NCBI GenBank assembly: GCA_025991245.1
Contig: BQMJ01000068.1
Coordinates: forward strand, 1 to 64,000
Length of the DNA: 64,000 bases
Direction of reading: 5' to 3'
Source: Galdieria partita
Lineage: Eukaryota; Rhodophyta; Bangiophyceae; Galdieriales; Galdieriaceae
Shown here piece after piece: positions 12,921-24,415 of this stretch (within the stretch, counting starts at the first letter, position 1; each line of letters opens with the position of its first letter). The notes beneath the pieces are model-generated. The model saw nothing but the letters and a program-made list of their open reading frames with translations. It had not been told where the DNA came from and searched no databases. The translations under genes were made by a program, and so were the position numbers.

Positions 12921-15345
12921 GGAAAATGATGTGAGCTTTCTATTCCTATTCCCTTTATCCAGCATACACGTATTTTCCAATTTATTGTTGCGTATTTTTT
13001 CCTTGAATGCATTTGAGAAGAAAGTCGCTTAATTTTATCAAGCTTCTTACGCTTGTTTCTAGCATAGTCAATTTTGTCACAATTTTTTCTAAGTGATTTG
13101 ATGGCGCACTGGTGACTTTTTTGTGAGCTTCTTTTTGCTTATTTTTTTAGTCTCTTTGCGAGAATACTTGAAAACGAAAAGAGAATATTTACATTTTGCT
13201 TTAATCAATGATTGTTCTTTTTTGTTAGGTATTTTTCTGTTTTTTTATGTTGATTTAAAATTTTAAGCGGCTCCTTTGCGTATAAACTTTTTTGGGTTGA
13301 TCGTTGCTTAATTATCGTCATCAGTCATTCACCAAGTTGTATGGCCAATTAGTAAATCTTCTTCTCTCAATTTTTTTTGAAGCTGTATATATTTTGTGAA
13401 GGATCCCTGAGTTTTCTTAAAAAGGACGAATGTTCTATTGGTCATCCTGCTAATATTTTTCTATAGTTTGTGACTTTGATATAAGCATCAAACCTTGATA
13501 AGACCTAGTAAGCCCTAGGAAAACTGCCCATTGCCCTGTGCCAGACCATCCGCATTTGGAGATTCATTACGCTTTTGGTCATCTCGATGCATTGGAGAAA
13601 AGAGTGAATTGGTTCTATAAAGATCTTTACTTTTGCTAGCAATTTCGTAAAGCTAATTCATCCTGAAATTGTGCTGCTTCTTTTTCCAGTGATAAAATGA
13701 CGTGCCTTGTGAGCCAGTTTGTTGTTTGTTTGTATTTGTTGTTCATTAAGGGAAGACCTGGAAATTTAAGGCAAATTTTAAGATGGTATTTTTAATTCAA
13801 AGCTCTTTTGAGTTGAAGCATTTCTCTGCTGCTTTGCAATAATTCGAATTTGTGAGGCATTTAGAAATTGTGAACATTTTTGTCAAGTCGCTCCTATTTG
13901 TTGTCATCAGCATTATTACCGACGTACTTGATTGACCTAGTGGAACAGTAAATTTATATGTTTTTCACATTATTTTTTTTGCTTTGTCTGATATTTGTGC
14001 CAAATCTATTTGGTGTAAGATTTTTTTGGTTTCTGATATTGGCTGAATTTACCTTGAAGCACCCTGTTAATATCTTCCAATTGTATTTGAAAGTTTAGTT
14101 AAATATGCTTATTTAACTAGAAATTATACCCAAATGAAGCCTAGAAAACCAAAATAAGGAAAAATTCTTATTCCTTTTAGCGAGGACATACCCAGTTTTT
14201 CAATCCATTGTGCTCTAGTAGTCTCAAGGCAGAAGTGAGCAGAGCAAAATGTTTACGTCTGTTTTCTTATTTATGTTTTTTTGTCAAAGAATAGTTACGT
14301 TTGTTTTGTTTTTTATGCTCGTTGTGCTACTGATCTAGTTTGGGTTCTTGTCAGCTACATTTTGTTTAAGCTTCGTTGGATTGGAAACTAGAGTTGATTG
14401 TTACATTCCTCGTTCAGTTCAGATATTTTTGGAGTTCACAATTTTCTGCTTCTTTTGCATTGTTTTAAGATTTCAAGTCTTTCGTTTAAATGGTACTCTT
14501 CTGGCTACGTTAGTCTAAAAAACGAGCAATGTACGCGAAGAAGTCGTCGCAACAGTTGAGCAATCTGTCACAATTAACGTTTTCCTCTCTTTATTCTTTG
14601 TTGTTTTCGTTATTGCATTCAAGGGTTGTCCCTTCTTTTTACTACTTTTGTATGAATGAAAAAAACATTTTTCTTCTGTATTTCATTGTCATATAGCAAA
14701 TGAACTCCCTTTCATTAAAAGCATTGTATTTTTTTTCTACGAGCCGATTGCTGTAACGTGTTAACTTCGTTTCACACGGTCGACAGCTATCTGCCCCACG
14801 AGAACAGGTTCAATGTATTGATGATGTAAACAACATGTGGTATATGAAAATTCTTCAATATGTCCTCTTCTTTCTATTTCTCTGATTTCTCATTCTATGG
14901 TTTGCTCGTAAAATTGGTGTTTGAATTGTTTCTTTAATAAACTTTGGATACAAGTGTAGCCCTTATAATGCAAAGATTGCCTATTCCCCTTTGATACATT
15001 GCATACATGCCTCTTCAATACCTTTTCATAATGCCATTATGATAGAACTGAAACTAAAATGCTGAAATCTTTTTTTTAGTGTTGCCATTAATTTTAAAAA
15101 TTATTGAATTTTTTATGCAATAATGCTAGAGTAATGTTTCTCGCAAATTTCTCTTTTCATATAGGTTTGTATGGGTATTACTTGGTAACGATAATGATAT
15201 TTCTTTATTTCCTTTTCTTATTAAATTCGTTGATATCTCCAGTGCATATATAATGAAAAACTTCCCGATTTGGATAGTTTCGAAACTTTTGTTTCGATCG
15301 TTTTACCAAGACTTTCATAGTTGAACCTTATGAGAATCGTCTTTA
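12920..15345. repeat. Subtelomeric repeat A, copy 3 (truncated)
   Basis: Starts with a diverged seed (CCCTTTATCCAGCATACACGT, about 12951-12971), with internal seeds at about 13520 and 14160. It follows copy 1 closely up to AGAATCGTCTTTAA (about 15333-15346), then switches abruptly to telomeric TAAACCCTAATAGTAAACC. Copy 1 continues AGAATCGTCTTTAGAAATC at that point, so this is a clean breakpoint. Confidence 0.85.
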
Positions 15346-16310
15346 ATAAACCCTAATAGTAAACCATAAGTAGACCGTAAACCCTTAGTAAAATCTGAAT
15401 AAGAAAAAAAAAGCATGCTCCCTTCGGCCAGGCTACACATATTTTGAAATTCAATTATTTCTTTTTTTCATGTATGCATTCTAGGATCCGCTTTATTCTA
15501 TCAAGCTTTTTACCGTTGCTTCTAATGTAATGAGTTTTGTCGCAAATTTCCTATGAGTATTTTAAGGATGGCGTTGTGACTTCTTTTTTTGGCTCTTTTT
15601 GGTTATGTTTGTATTCGAGTCTTCTTGCAAGATTTCTGAAAATGTAAAGAAAATGTTTGCACTTTTCTTTTGATCAGTGGTTGTCCTTTTTGTTTAGGTA
15701 TTTTTCTGTTTGTTTGTGTTGATTAAAAATTTTAACTGATTCACTTAAATGCAGTTTTTTTTGTAGTAACTGTTACTTTGACATTGTCGCCTTTTATTGA
15801 CCAAGTTTTAAAGCAAATTATTAAAGCTTTTATTGCACATCGTTTTTCTTCGTTCTTTGTTAAAGCTCTATATATTGTGTAAAGGATCCTCGAGCTTTCT
15901 TATCATGGATGAATGTTCCTTTATTCATCCAGGTAATATTTTTCTATAGTATGTGACTTTGGATAAAAATAGTAATAAACCTTGATAAAACTTAATAAAC
16001 CCTGATAAGAAAGTTCCCATTGCCCTGTACCAAAACATCCGCATTTGAAGATTTATTAGGTTTTCTGTCATCACAATGCATTAAAGAAAGAAAGTGAATT
16101 GGTTCTACCAAGACCTTTACTTTTGCTTTTAGTCTGGTGAAAGTAATTAACTCTCAAAACTGTGTTTCTTGTTTTTCCAGCGATCAAATGACTTGCCTTG
16201 AGCTGTTTTTGCGTATTTTTGTATTTGTTGTTGATTACGGGAAAATCTGGAAATTTAGGGAAAATTTTGAGATGCTATTTTCTTGAGGCCTTTTTGCGTT
16301 TAGGTATTCC
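15346..16310. repeat. Subtelomeric repeat A, copy 4 (short), telomere-seeded
   Basis: Opens with interstitial telomere-like sequence (TAAACCCTAATAGTAAACC, then a run ending in CTGAATAAG, about 15346-15400) and the seed AAGCATGCTCCCTTCGGCCAG. The internal seed AGTTCCCATTGCCCTGTACC lies near 16010. The copy ends in GATGCTATTTTC (about 16271), where copy 2 reads on, giving a unit of only about 950 bp. Confidence 0.83.
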
Positions 16311-18540
16311 CTACCAAGACCTAATAGTAAACCATAACTAGACCGCATTGTAAAACCTCAGTAAAACTCGAATAAGAAAGAAAAATGCATACTCTTCTTT
16401 GCCAGGCTACACATATTTTACTATTCATTTTTTTTATTGATTGGATCAGAGAAGAAAGTCCTTTAATTCTATCAATCGTTTTATATTTACTTCTAGTAAA
16501 ATTAATTAGGTAGCAAAATTTTCTAAGATTTTTTTTAATGGCCATATGACATTTGTTGTGTTCTTCATTTTGTTTATGCATTCGAGTTTTAGTGCGGGAA
16601 CACTCGGAACCCTAAAGAAATGTTTCCATTTTATCTTTAGTTTGTGATTGTCCTTATTTTGTTTAGGCGTTTCTTTGTTTTGTTGTGTTGATGTTAAAAT
16701 TTAGGCGGTTTGCTTCAATGAAAATTGTTTTTGGTTGACTTTAGGTTTATTACCTTCCTCTTTTATTGAGAAAGTTTACAGCAAATTATTAAATCTTTTA
16801 TTACCGACCTTTTTTCTTTCTTTTTATTGAAGCTGTATTCATCCAATGTAGAACCTTTTTGATTTTCTATATTGGTTGGATGTTCTTTTAGTCATCCTAT
16901 TAATATCTTTCAAGGGTATCTTTTTTTTGATAAGAAAAGTTATATAACTTAGTAAGCCTGATAAGTAAAATTCCCATTGCCCTGTACTAGACCATTCGTA
17001 TTTGAACATTTATCCAGGTCTTGTTCATCTCAATGCATTGGGAAAGAAAGCGAATTGGTTCTATCAAGACCTTTACTTTCGCTTTTAGTTTCGTAAAAAT
17101 AATGAATTCTCAAACTGTGCTACTTTTTTTGCCAGCGATCAGATGACTTGTCTTGTGGGCTATTGCTGCGTATGTTTGTATCTCTTGGTTACTACGGGTA
17201 TTTAGGTAAAATTTTAGGATGCTATTTTTAATTCAAAGCCCTTTCTAGTTAGGGAATTTCTCTGTTGCTTTACAGTAATTCGAAATTGTGAGCTTTTTCG
17301 AAATCGTGAGCATTTTTCTTCAATGGTTCCTTTTTCTTGTTGTTAGCATTATTACCTTCGTTCTTAATTGAACGAGTGGTACAGTAAATAAATATTCTTT
17401 TTTTCACATTGTGATACTTCGCTTTACCTTTAATTTTTCCGAATGTATTTAGTAAAAAGTCCTTTTGGTTTCTGGTAATGGATGAATTTACCTTCATTGA
17501 CCCTGTTAATACCTTCCTATAGTATTTGAACTTTTATGTAAATATGCATATTTAACTAGAAATTATACCCTAATCAAGCATAATAAAACAGAAAGAAGGG
17601 AATAATGTTTATTGCTTTCAGCCATGAAATACCTAGTTTTTGATTCATTGCACTCTAGCAGTATCAAAGTAGGAGTGTGCAGAGTTTAGTGTTTATGTCT
17701 GGTTTCTTATTTATGTTTTTTGCCAAAGAATAGTTACGTCTTGTTTTATTTTTTATGCTCGTTGTGCTTCTGACCAAGGTTGGTTTCCTGTACGCTACAC
17801 TTTGTTTAAGCTTTTTTTGGATTGGAAACTAGACTTAGTTGTTACATTCCTCGTTTAGTTCAGATTTTCTTTGGAGTTCACAAATTTTTGCTTCTTTTGT
17901 GTTGTTTCGAGAATTTAAGTGATTCGTTTGAATGGTAACCTTCTGGTGTCATAAGTGTAAGGCGCGAGCATGTACGTGAACAAGTCGTTGCAACAGTAAA
18001 GCAATCTGACACTATTAACATTTTCATTTCTTTGTTTTTTACTGCTTTCATTGTTGTTTTCAAGGATTGTCCCTCCTTTGTACTACTTTTCCTCCAATGA
18101 GAAAAAAAATATTTTTTCTTCTGTATTTCAATGTGGTATAGTTACTAAATTCACTTTCATCAAAATTATTGTACTTTTCTTCTCTGTGAGTAGTTTGCTG
18201 TAACTTTATTACTTCGTTTCACACGTTCGACAAATATCTGCAGGACGAGAACAAGTTCAAGGTACTGATGATATAAGGAACATGTAGTATATGGAAATTC
18301 TTCAATGTATTCTCACGTTTCTATTTCTTTATATGCTTATTATTCTATGGCTTCCTTGTAAAATTGGTATTTGTGTTGTTCCTTTAATAAACTTTAGAAA
18401 CAAGTGTAGCCCTTATAATACAAAAATTGCCTTTTCCCCTTTGATGTATTACATAAACTTCTCTTCAATACCGTTTCATAATGCCAATATAGTTGAACTG
18501 AAACTGAATTGCTGAAATCTTTCTTGTGTGATATTTTTTC
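16311..18540. repeat. Subtelomeric repeat A, copy 5, telomere-seeded
   Basis: Opens with degenerate telomere units (AGACCTAATAGTAAACC, CCTCAGTAAAACTCG, about 16317-16372) nearly identical to the start of copy 1, followed by the same seed ATGCATACTC...TGCCAGGCTACACAT. Internal seeds lie near 16970 and 17600. It is cut at about 18540 and followed by a roughly 100 bp fragment from the 5' part of another A unit. Confidence 0.83.
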
Positions 18541-18550
18541 CTTATAGCTC

Positions 18551-21500
18551 TATTCGAGGTATATTTTGCAAAATTCCTTGGAAACGAATAGAGAAAGTTT
18601 ATATTTTTCTTTTAACTGGTGATTGTACTTCTTTTGTTGAGGCATTTCTACGTACATAATAATAATCCTTCAGTAAAGCCTGAATTGGAAAGAAAATTGC
18701 CTACTCCCTTCTGCCAGCCTACATATATTTTACAATTTAGTGCATTTTTTCTCTTAATTGCATTTTAAACGAAAGTTTCTTAATTCTATCAATCCTCTTC
18801 GTTTGCCATTAGTCTAGTATAATTAGTCGCAAATTTTACTGAGTGTTTGGTGACGTTTTGGAGACTGTTCTTGTGGGTAATTTTTCCATTATATTTGTAT
18901 TTGAGATATATTGCATGAATAATTGGAAACGATAGGAAAAAGTTTTGATTTTGCTTTTAGCTTATGATTGTCCTTCATTTGTTTAGACATTTTCATGTCG
19001 TGTTGTGTTGGTTTAAAATTCGAAGTGGTTTGTTCGATTGAAATTTTTTTGGATGATTGTTGCCTTGAAACTCTCGTTTTTCATTGATTTTGTTGCAGAG
19101 CCATTTACTAATGCTTTTTTTATTTTTTTTACTTATTCTTGTGAAGCCGTATTCATTGGGTGAAGGATCCTTTTGCTTTATTCTGTTGGATGAATGTTCC
19201 TTTTTCTATTTTGTTAGTTTCTTTCTATAGTTTGTGACTTTTGTTAGAAACAGTAATAAAATTAAAAAAAACTAATTAACCCTAAAAAAATTCCTATTGT
19301 CCTGTTCCGGGTCATTCGCATTTGATGATTTATCAGGCTTTTGGAAATCTCAATTTATTGGAGAAAAGAAACGAATTGGTTCTACCAAGACCTTTACTTT
19401 TGGTTTTAGTTTCGTAAAAGTAATCAATTCTCAAACTGTACTGCTTGTTTTGCCAGATATCAAATGACTTGCCATGTGAGCTATTTCTGCGTATGTTTGT
19501 ATTTGTTGTTTACTACAGGTATTTAGGTAAAATTTTAGGATGCTATTTTTAATTCAAAGCCCCTTTGAGTTAAGGAATTTCTCGGTTACTTTGCAATAAT
19601 TCGAAATTTTGAGCTGTTTAGAAATTGTGAGAATTTTTCTTGAATGGTTGCTTTTTTGTTATTGTTAGCATCATTAATTTCGTTCTTGATTGAAACAGTT
19701 GCACAGTAAGTTAATAGCTTTTTCTCATATCATGACACTTTGCGTTGTGTGGTATTTGTGCCGAATCTATTTGATGAAAAATCCTTTTCGTTTCTAATAT
19801 TGGATAAATTTACCTAGAATCGCCCTGTTAATATATTCCAATAGTATTTGAACTTTTAGGTAAATATGCATATTTAACTTGAAATTCTACCCGAATGAAG
19901 GCTAATAAAACCAAAATGAGGAAAAAGTACTTATTGCTTTCAGCCAAAACGTACCTAGTTTTTCAATTCACTGAGCTCTAGTAGTCTCAAAGTAGGAGTA
20001 TGCAGAGTAAATTGTTTATGTCTGTTTTCTCATTTATGTTTTCTGACAACGAATAGTTATGTAATATTTTTTTTTTGTGCTCGTTGTGCTACTGACCAAG
20101 TTTTTTTTCCTGTCAGCTACACTTTGTTTAAGCTTTTTTTGGATTGGAAACTAGAGTTAGTTTTTCCATTCCTCGTTTAGTTCAATTTTTTTTAGAGTGC
20201 ACAATTTACTGCTACTTTTGTATTGTTTTGAGATTTTAGGTGGCTCGTTTAAATGGTACCCTTCTGGTGACGTTAGTCTAAGGTGCAAGCAATGTAAGCG
20301 AACAAGTCGTTGCAACATTAGAACAATCTGTCACTATGCAATATTTTTCTTTCTTTTTGTTTTGTGCTGTCTTCATTGCTGTGTTCAAGGATTATCTCTT
20401 CTTCTTATTACTTTTTCTCCAGTGAGAAGAAACAGATTTTTTCTTCTGTATTTCAATGTGATATAGTTACTAAATTCACTTTCATCAAAAGTATTGTATC
20501 TTTTTTCTCTGTGAGGAGATTGCTGTAACTTTTTTACTTCGTTTCACACAGTTGAGAAATATCTGCCTGACGAGGACAGATTCATGGTACCGATAATGTA
20601 AAGGACGAGTGGTACATAAAAATTCTTCAATATATTCTCAAGTTTTTATTTATTTATCTAAATGTTTTTTCTATGGCTTTTTTCTAAAATTTGTTTTTGT
20701 ATTGTTCCTTTAATAAACCGTATAAAGAAAGTGCTAAACTGGCAATGCAAAAATTGCCTATTCTCCGTTGATATATTGCATAAATTTCTCTTCAATACCT
20801 TTTTTTAATGCCGATGTGATAGAACTGAAACTAAAATGCTGAAATCTTTTTTCTTTTTTTATGTTGTCACAAGTTTGAAATTTCTTTAAATTTTTATGCT
20901 TTAGTGACATAGTAGCTTTTTCGTTGAATTTGTCTTTTCACATAGGTGCTATATAGTAGCGATAATGATATTTTTTTATTAATTTCTCTTATTAAGGTCG
21001 TTGCTGTCTTCAGTGTATACATAATAATGTTCTTTCAGTTTGAATAGACTCGAAACTTTTGTTTCGATAGTTTCACCAAGACTTTCATGGTTGAACCTTA
21101 CGAGAATCGTCTTTAAAAATCTGTCTTATATAGCAGAATTTTGAGTATTGTTATTTGGTCACTCCATTGTATTCTACGTTCCAATGTCATTGAAAATTTT
21201 ACCATTCGGTAGAGTAGTTTTTGCTTTCTGACGGTCTAGAGATACTGCTTGTTTCATTCTGTGAGTAGCCTTACTTGAAGTTTAGTGTCACTACACATAT
21301 TTAGCAAAAGGTAAACAAGACTTATGCTATTCTTGAATCCTTAAAAACAGAGCTTTATGTTTGGATAGAAACATTTTTAGCCTTTTTTTTATCTATTCTC
21401 AACAATGTCAAACTCCAAATCAATCTGTTGGTTTTTCATGTGCGTACTCTTATGCCATAGATTTTTGGTCTATTGTTATTTTATAAGAATGACTGAATTA

Positions 21501-22900
21501 GGAGATTCAATCATCGTTTAGGCTTTTTGATCACATTTCAAAACGTTGACTTACTTTATCCTTTCTCTTTTAGTACTACTGTCTCTTTTTCTTTTGTGAT
21601 TTCTGTCTTATAATCCTTGAATGTGTAATGAAGTTTTCCTATGTTTTATTATACCTATGTACTAAACTGTTTGAGATAAGAATATATTGACTTTTTCTGT
21701 AGGCGGATTTGTTCTACTCTTTTTTTAACTAAATTGTGCATTATCACCTACTGGTTACCCCTGTGAACAACTAGAAATATTAATGCCATAAAGGACAAAT
21801 AATGTATTGAAATTCTTCAATTTTTTCATATGGGCCGACCTCATTAAATTCTTTCTTTCTCAATTCACTAGATCGTCGTAAAAGAATCTAATAGAGTATA
21901 AAATTAAGTGGTGTAGATTCGGTTAAATTCTTTTGAAATTGTGTCAACATTCTTGAAGATTTTTGTGTTTTTGCTAATTTATCTCGAGTGACAAAATAAT
22001 TCTTCCTTTGAAATCTTTGGAATCACCCACACAGTTGTATTGGTATTGCATGTTGGCGATATCCAATTGTTCCATTTCTTTCATTTCTATTGAAATTTTT
22101 AATTTTTCGGAGCTGTGCAATTTGGTTATGGATCTGATATATAGCGAAATCTAAATCTGGTAATTTTTACACCTAACGTATTGCATGGCTTGTTTCAATA
22201 TAGTCGTTTTCGATATTGAAAGGCGACAGTTTTTCGAAAAGTAGAATCTTGCAACTGTTGGTTGTTACTATGTGGCATCTTTTATCAGACACCTTTTTTG
22301 TAAAAAAAATTTTTTTGCTTTCTTACGGTAACTGGATCCATTTTGTTCTATTTTATGTTGATCGGCATAATACTATACAAGAATGGTACTGTTGATATAT
22401 ATAATGAAGACGAAGCAAGCCACACTCTTCTCATAAAAAGGCCTCAAATGAATTGAACCGTTAGCAATCTAGCCACGAAAAAGTTCAACGCTTGTCTGTA
22501 GCATCTTGGATACTATATGCTTTATGTCAGTTTGACTATGCTTTGAATGACAGCTTGAAGAGAAGCATATCTCTCAAGAGCACTTTTCCTCCATGAATTT
22601 GTTGCATTTTCTTTCTTGTTCTTTGAAATCATCCTGTCGTTTTTGTTTCTCTCCTTAATATATAAAAATTCTTTTAAGTATTTCAATTTGACAAAAGTAC
22701 TGAATTTTTTCCGGCTGAGAATATGGTAGGCTTTTCTTTTAACATGCATTTTGGACACTTCTTCTTACTATCTTTTGCATTGTCGACTGATGTCCACCCT
22801 TGAGAACAATTAGTGGTACTAATTTAATGAAGAGCACAAGGGAATCCTTCTACTGTTTCGATAGTATTTTTTTCTAAAGGTCTTTCTTTTCTCTATAGAT
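18551..22900. repeat. Subtelomeric repeat A, copy 6
   Basis: A roughly 100 bp A fragment (18551-18655) precedes the unit, which is seeded by CAGTAAAGCCTG and GCCTACTCCCTTCTGCCAG (about 18670-18715). It tracks copy 2 closely from 18700 to 21840, then jumps to sequence matching copy 1 at 3990-5060 (TTCACTAGATCGTCGTAAAAG at about 21863). The internal junction shows recombination between copies. Confidence 0.83.
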
Positions 22901-24415
22901 TAGTTTTTAACTCGCCATTTTTATCGTTCTTTTTTTAAACTTTAGCTATATCCAAGAAAATCAGTTACCGAGTCTTAGTAAGCCGAAAATTTTTTAGTGT
23001 AAACTGCAATATGTCGTGCGCTTCCACTCCATTACGTTCTCGTGAAGCCGATGCGATGAAGAAAAAATGAAATGATTCAAATGTTGATTTACCTTGTTGG
23101 TTTCATATTGGATAGTTTTGATGTTTTGTCTTGTTTGTTGATACATTTGTGACAATTCAATTTCGCCGATGAAATCTTCATCCCTGACAAACCTCTACAA
23201 TTGTACTGCCATTGACAGATCATGAATTTTCTCAAACACTTGCTTTGGGGAAACGTTTTCATTCTTTGGAGCTAAAATAATTCATTATTTATTTGAAATG
23301 TTGTTTAACTAAATCGGCTCCGTTTTCTGCATCCGTATTACTATGGATCTACCGTATCAGAGTTTTTCTCAATTCACTGATAGTGGTTTGAAAAGTACAA
23401 CTTTGCCTCGTCTTATGCTTTCTTATGATGTCGCGTTTATCATTTAGCAATTTGACAAAGCAGTTTTTACTTTCTTATGTTACATGTTTACTGCTTATTT
23501 TATTCTGTGAGTATCTTCTTATACTATACTTCTATTTTGGTGGTGGTATACATAAAGAAAAGAAAGTAAGGCATACTATACATATGCCATAAAGATGACT
23601 TCAACTGAAAGAAATAGTAAACAATGACGACGTAGTTATTCCATCATGTCTACTATTCGTTCTCTTCCTATTTGCGTTATGTCTAGCTAGTCTATATTTT
23701 GAGCGGTGGCTACTCGAAGAATGCATCACTGCGTAGCATTTTTCGTCATTGGTCCTGCTGTACTTTTATTCTTTTTCTCTACGTAAAACTTGTTCTTCTT
23801 TGTTTTCTTAACTTTAAATACCCTTTTAGTTTTAGTATGCATTTCATGAAATTTTGGTTTTTTCCCTAGCTCTTTTCTCTTAAATTTTCTATTTGAAACT
23901 CTTTGTTTGTGATATCCCCTATTCGAAATTCTTTTTCTTCCACTTCTTCCATAAGAAACTTTCATAGGTTTTGCTTTTCATACTTGCCTAACATTGAAAT
24001 AGATACTTGGTTAATAGAAATCAAAAGATTGCCTTCTACATCGGTACATATTCATTTCTATGTTTTAATAGGGGGAGCAAGAGCAAGATTGAGACTGGGC
24101 GTCTGTGTTACTGACACAGCTTGGAATACTGTGATATTTGCGACGTTGCAGGAGAAGCTCAACTTGTACTATTCTGGTATAATTGCAAACTCGCTCAGGA
24201 ATTTTATACTATGTCAAGTATGGGAGGGTGCACTATCGAAGATTTTGAACCAATCGTCTGTGTTTCCTTAACTTTTCAAGAGGAAAATAGACTATGAAAG
24301 AAGAGTTTGCTAAGTTCTAATTTTTATTGCTTCATTGTTGTTGATTTTTACTACTAGTTGTTTTATATTTACAAGTAAATGGCACTCTAGTCATTTTGAG
24401 GCAGTTGGAGCCTAC
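22900..24415. other. AT-rich spacer, no supportable gene
   Basis: Single-copy within the window. A forward frame at 23903-24271 (122 codons) and a Lys/Arg-rich reverse frame at 23726-23965 overlap each other. Neither has an ATG in good context, recognisable domains or homologous frames elsewhere, so I treat both as chance. Confidence 0.5.

Noticed and set aside
23726-24271. Overlapping Lys/Arg-rich reverse and 122-codon forward frames
   Set aside because: They overlap antisense, start without good context and have no recognisable domain.
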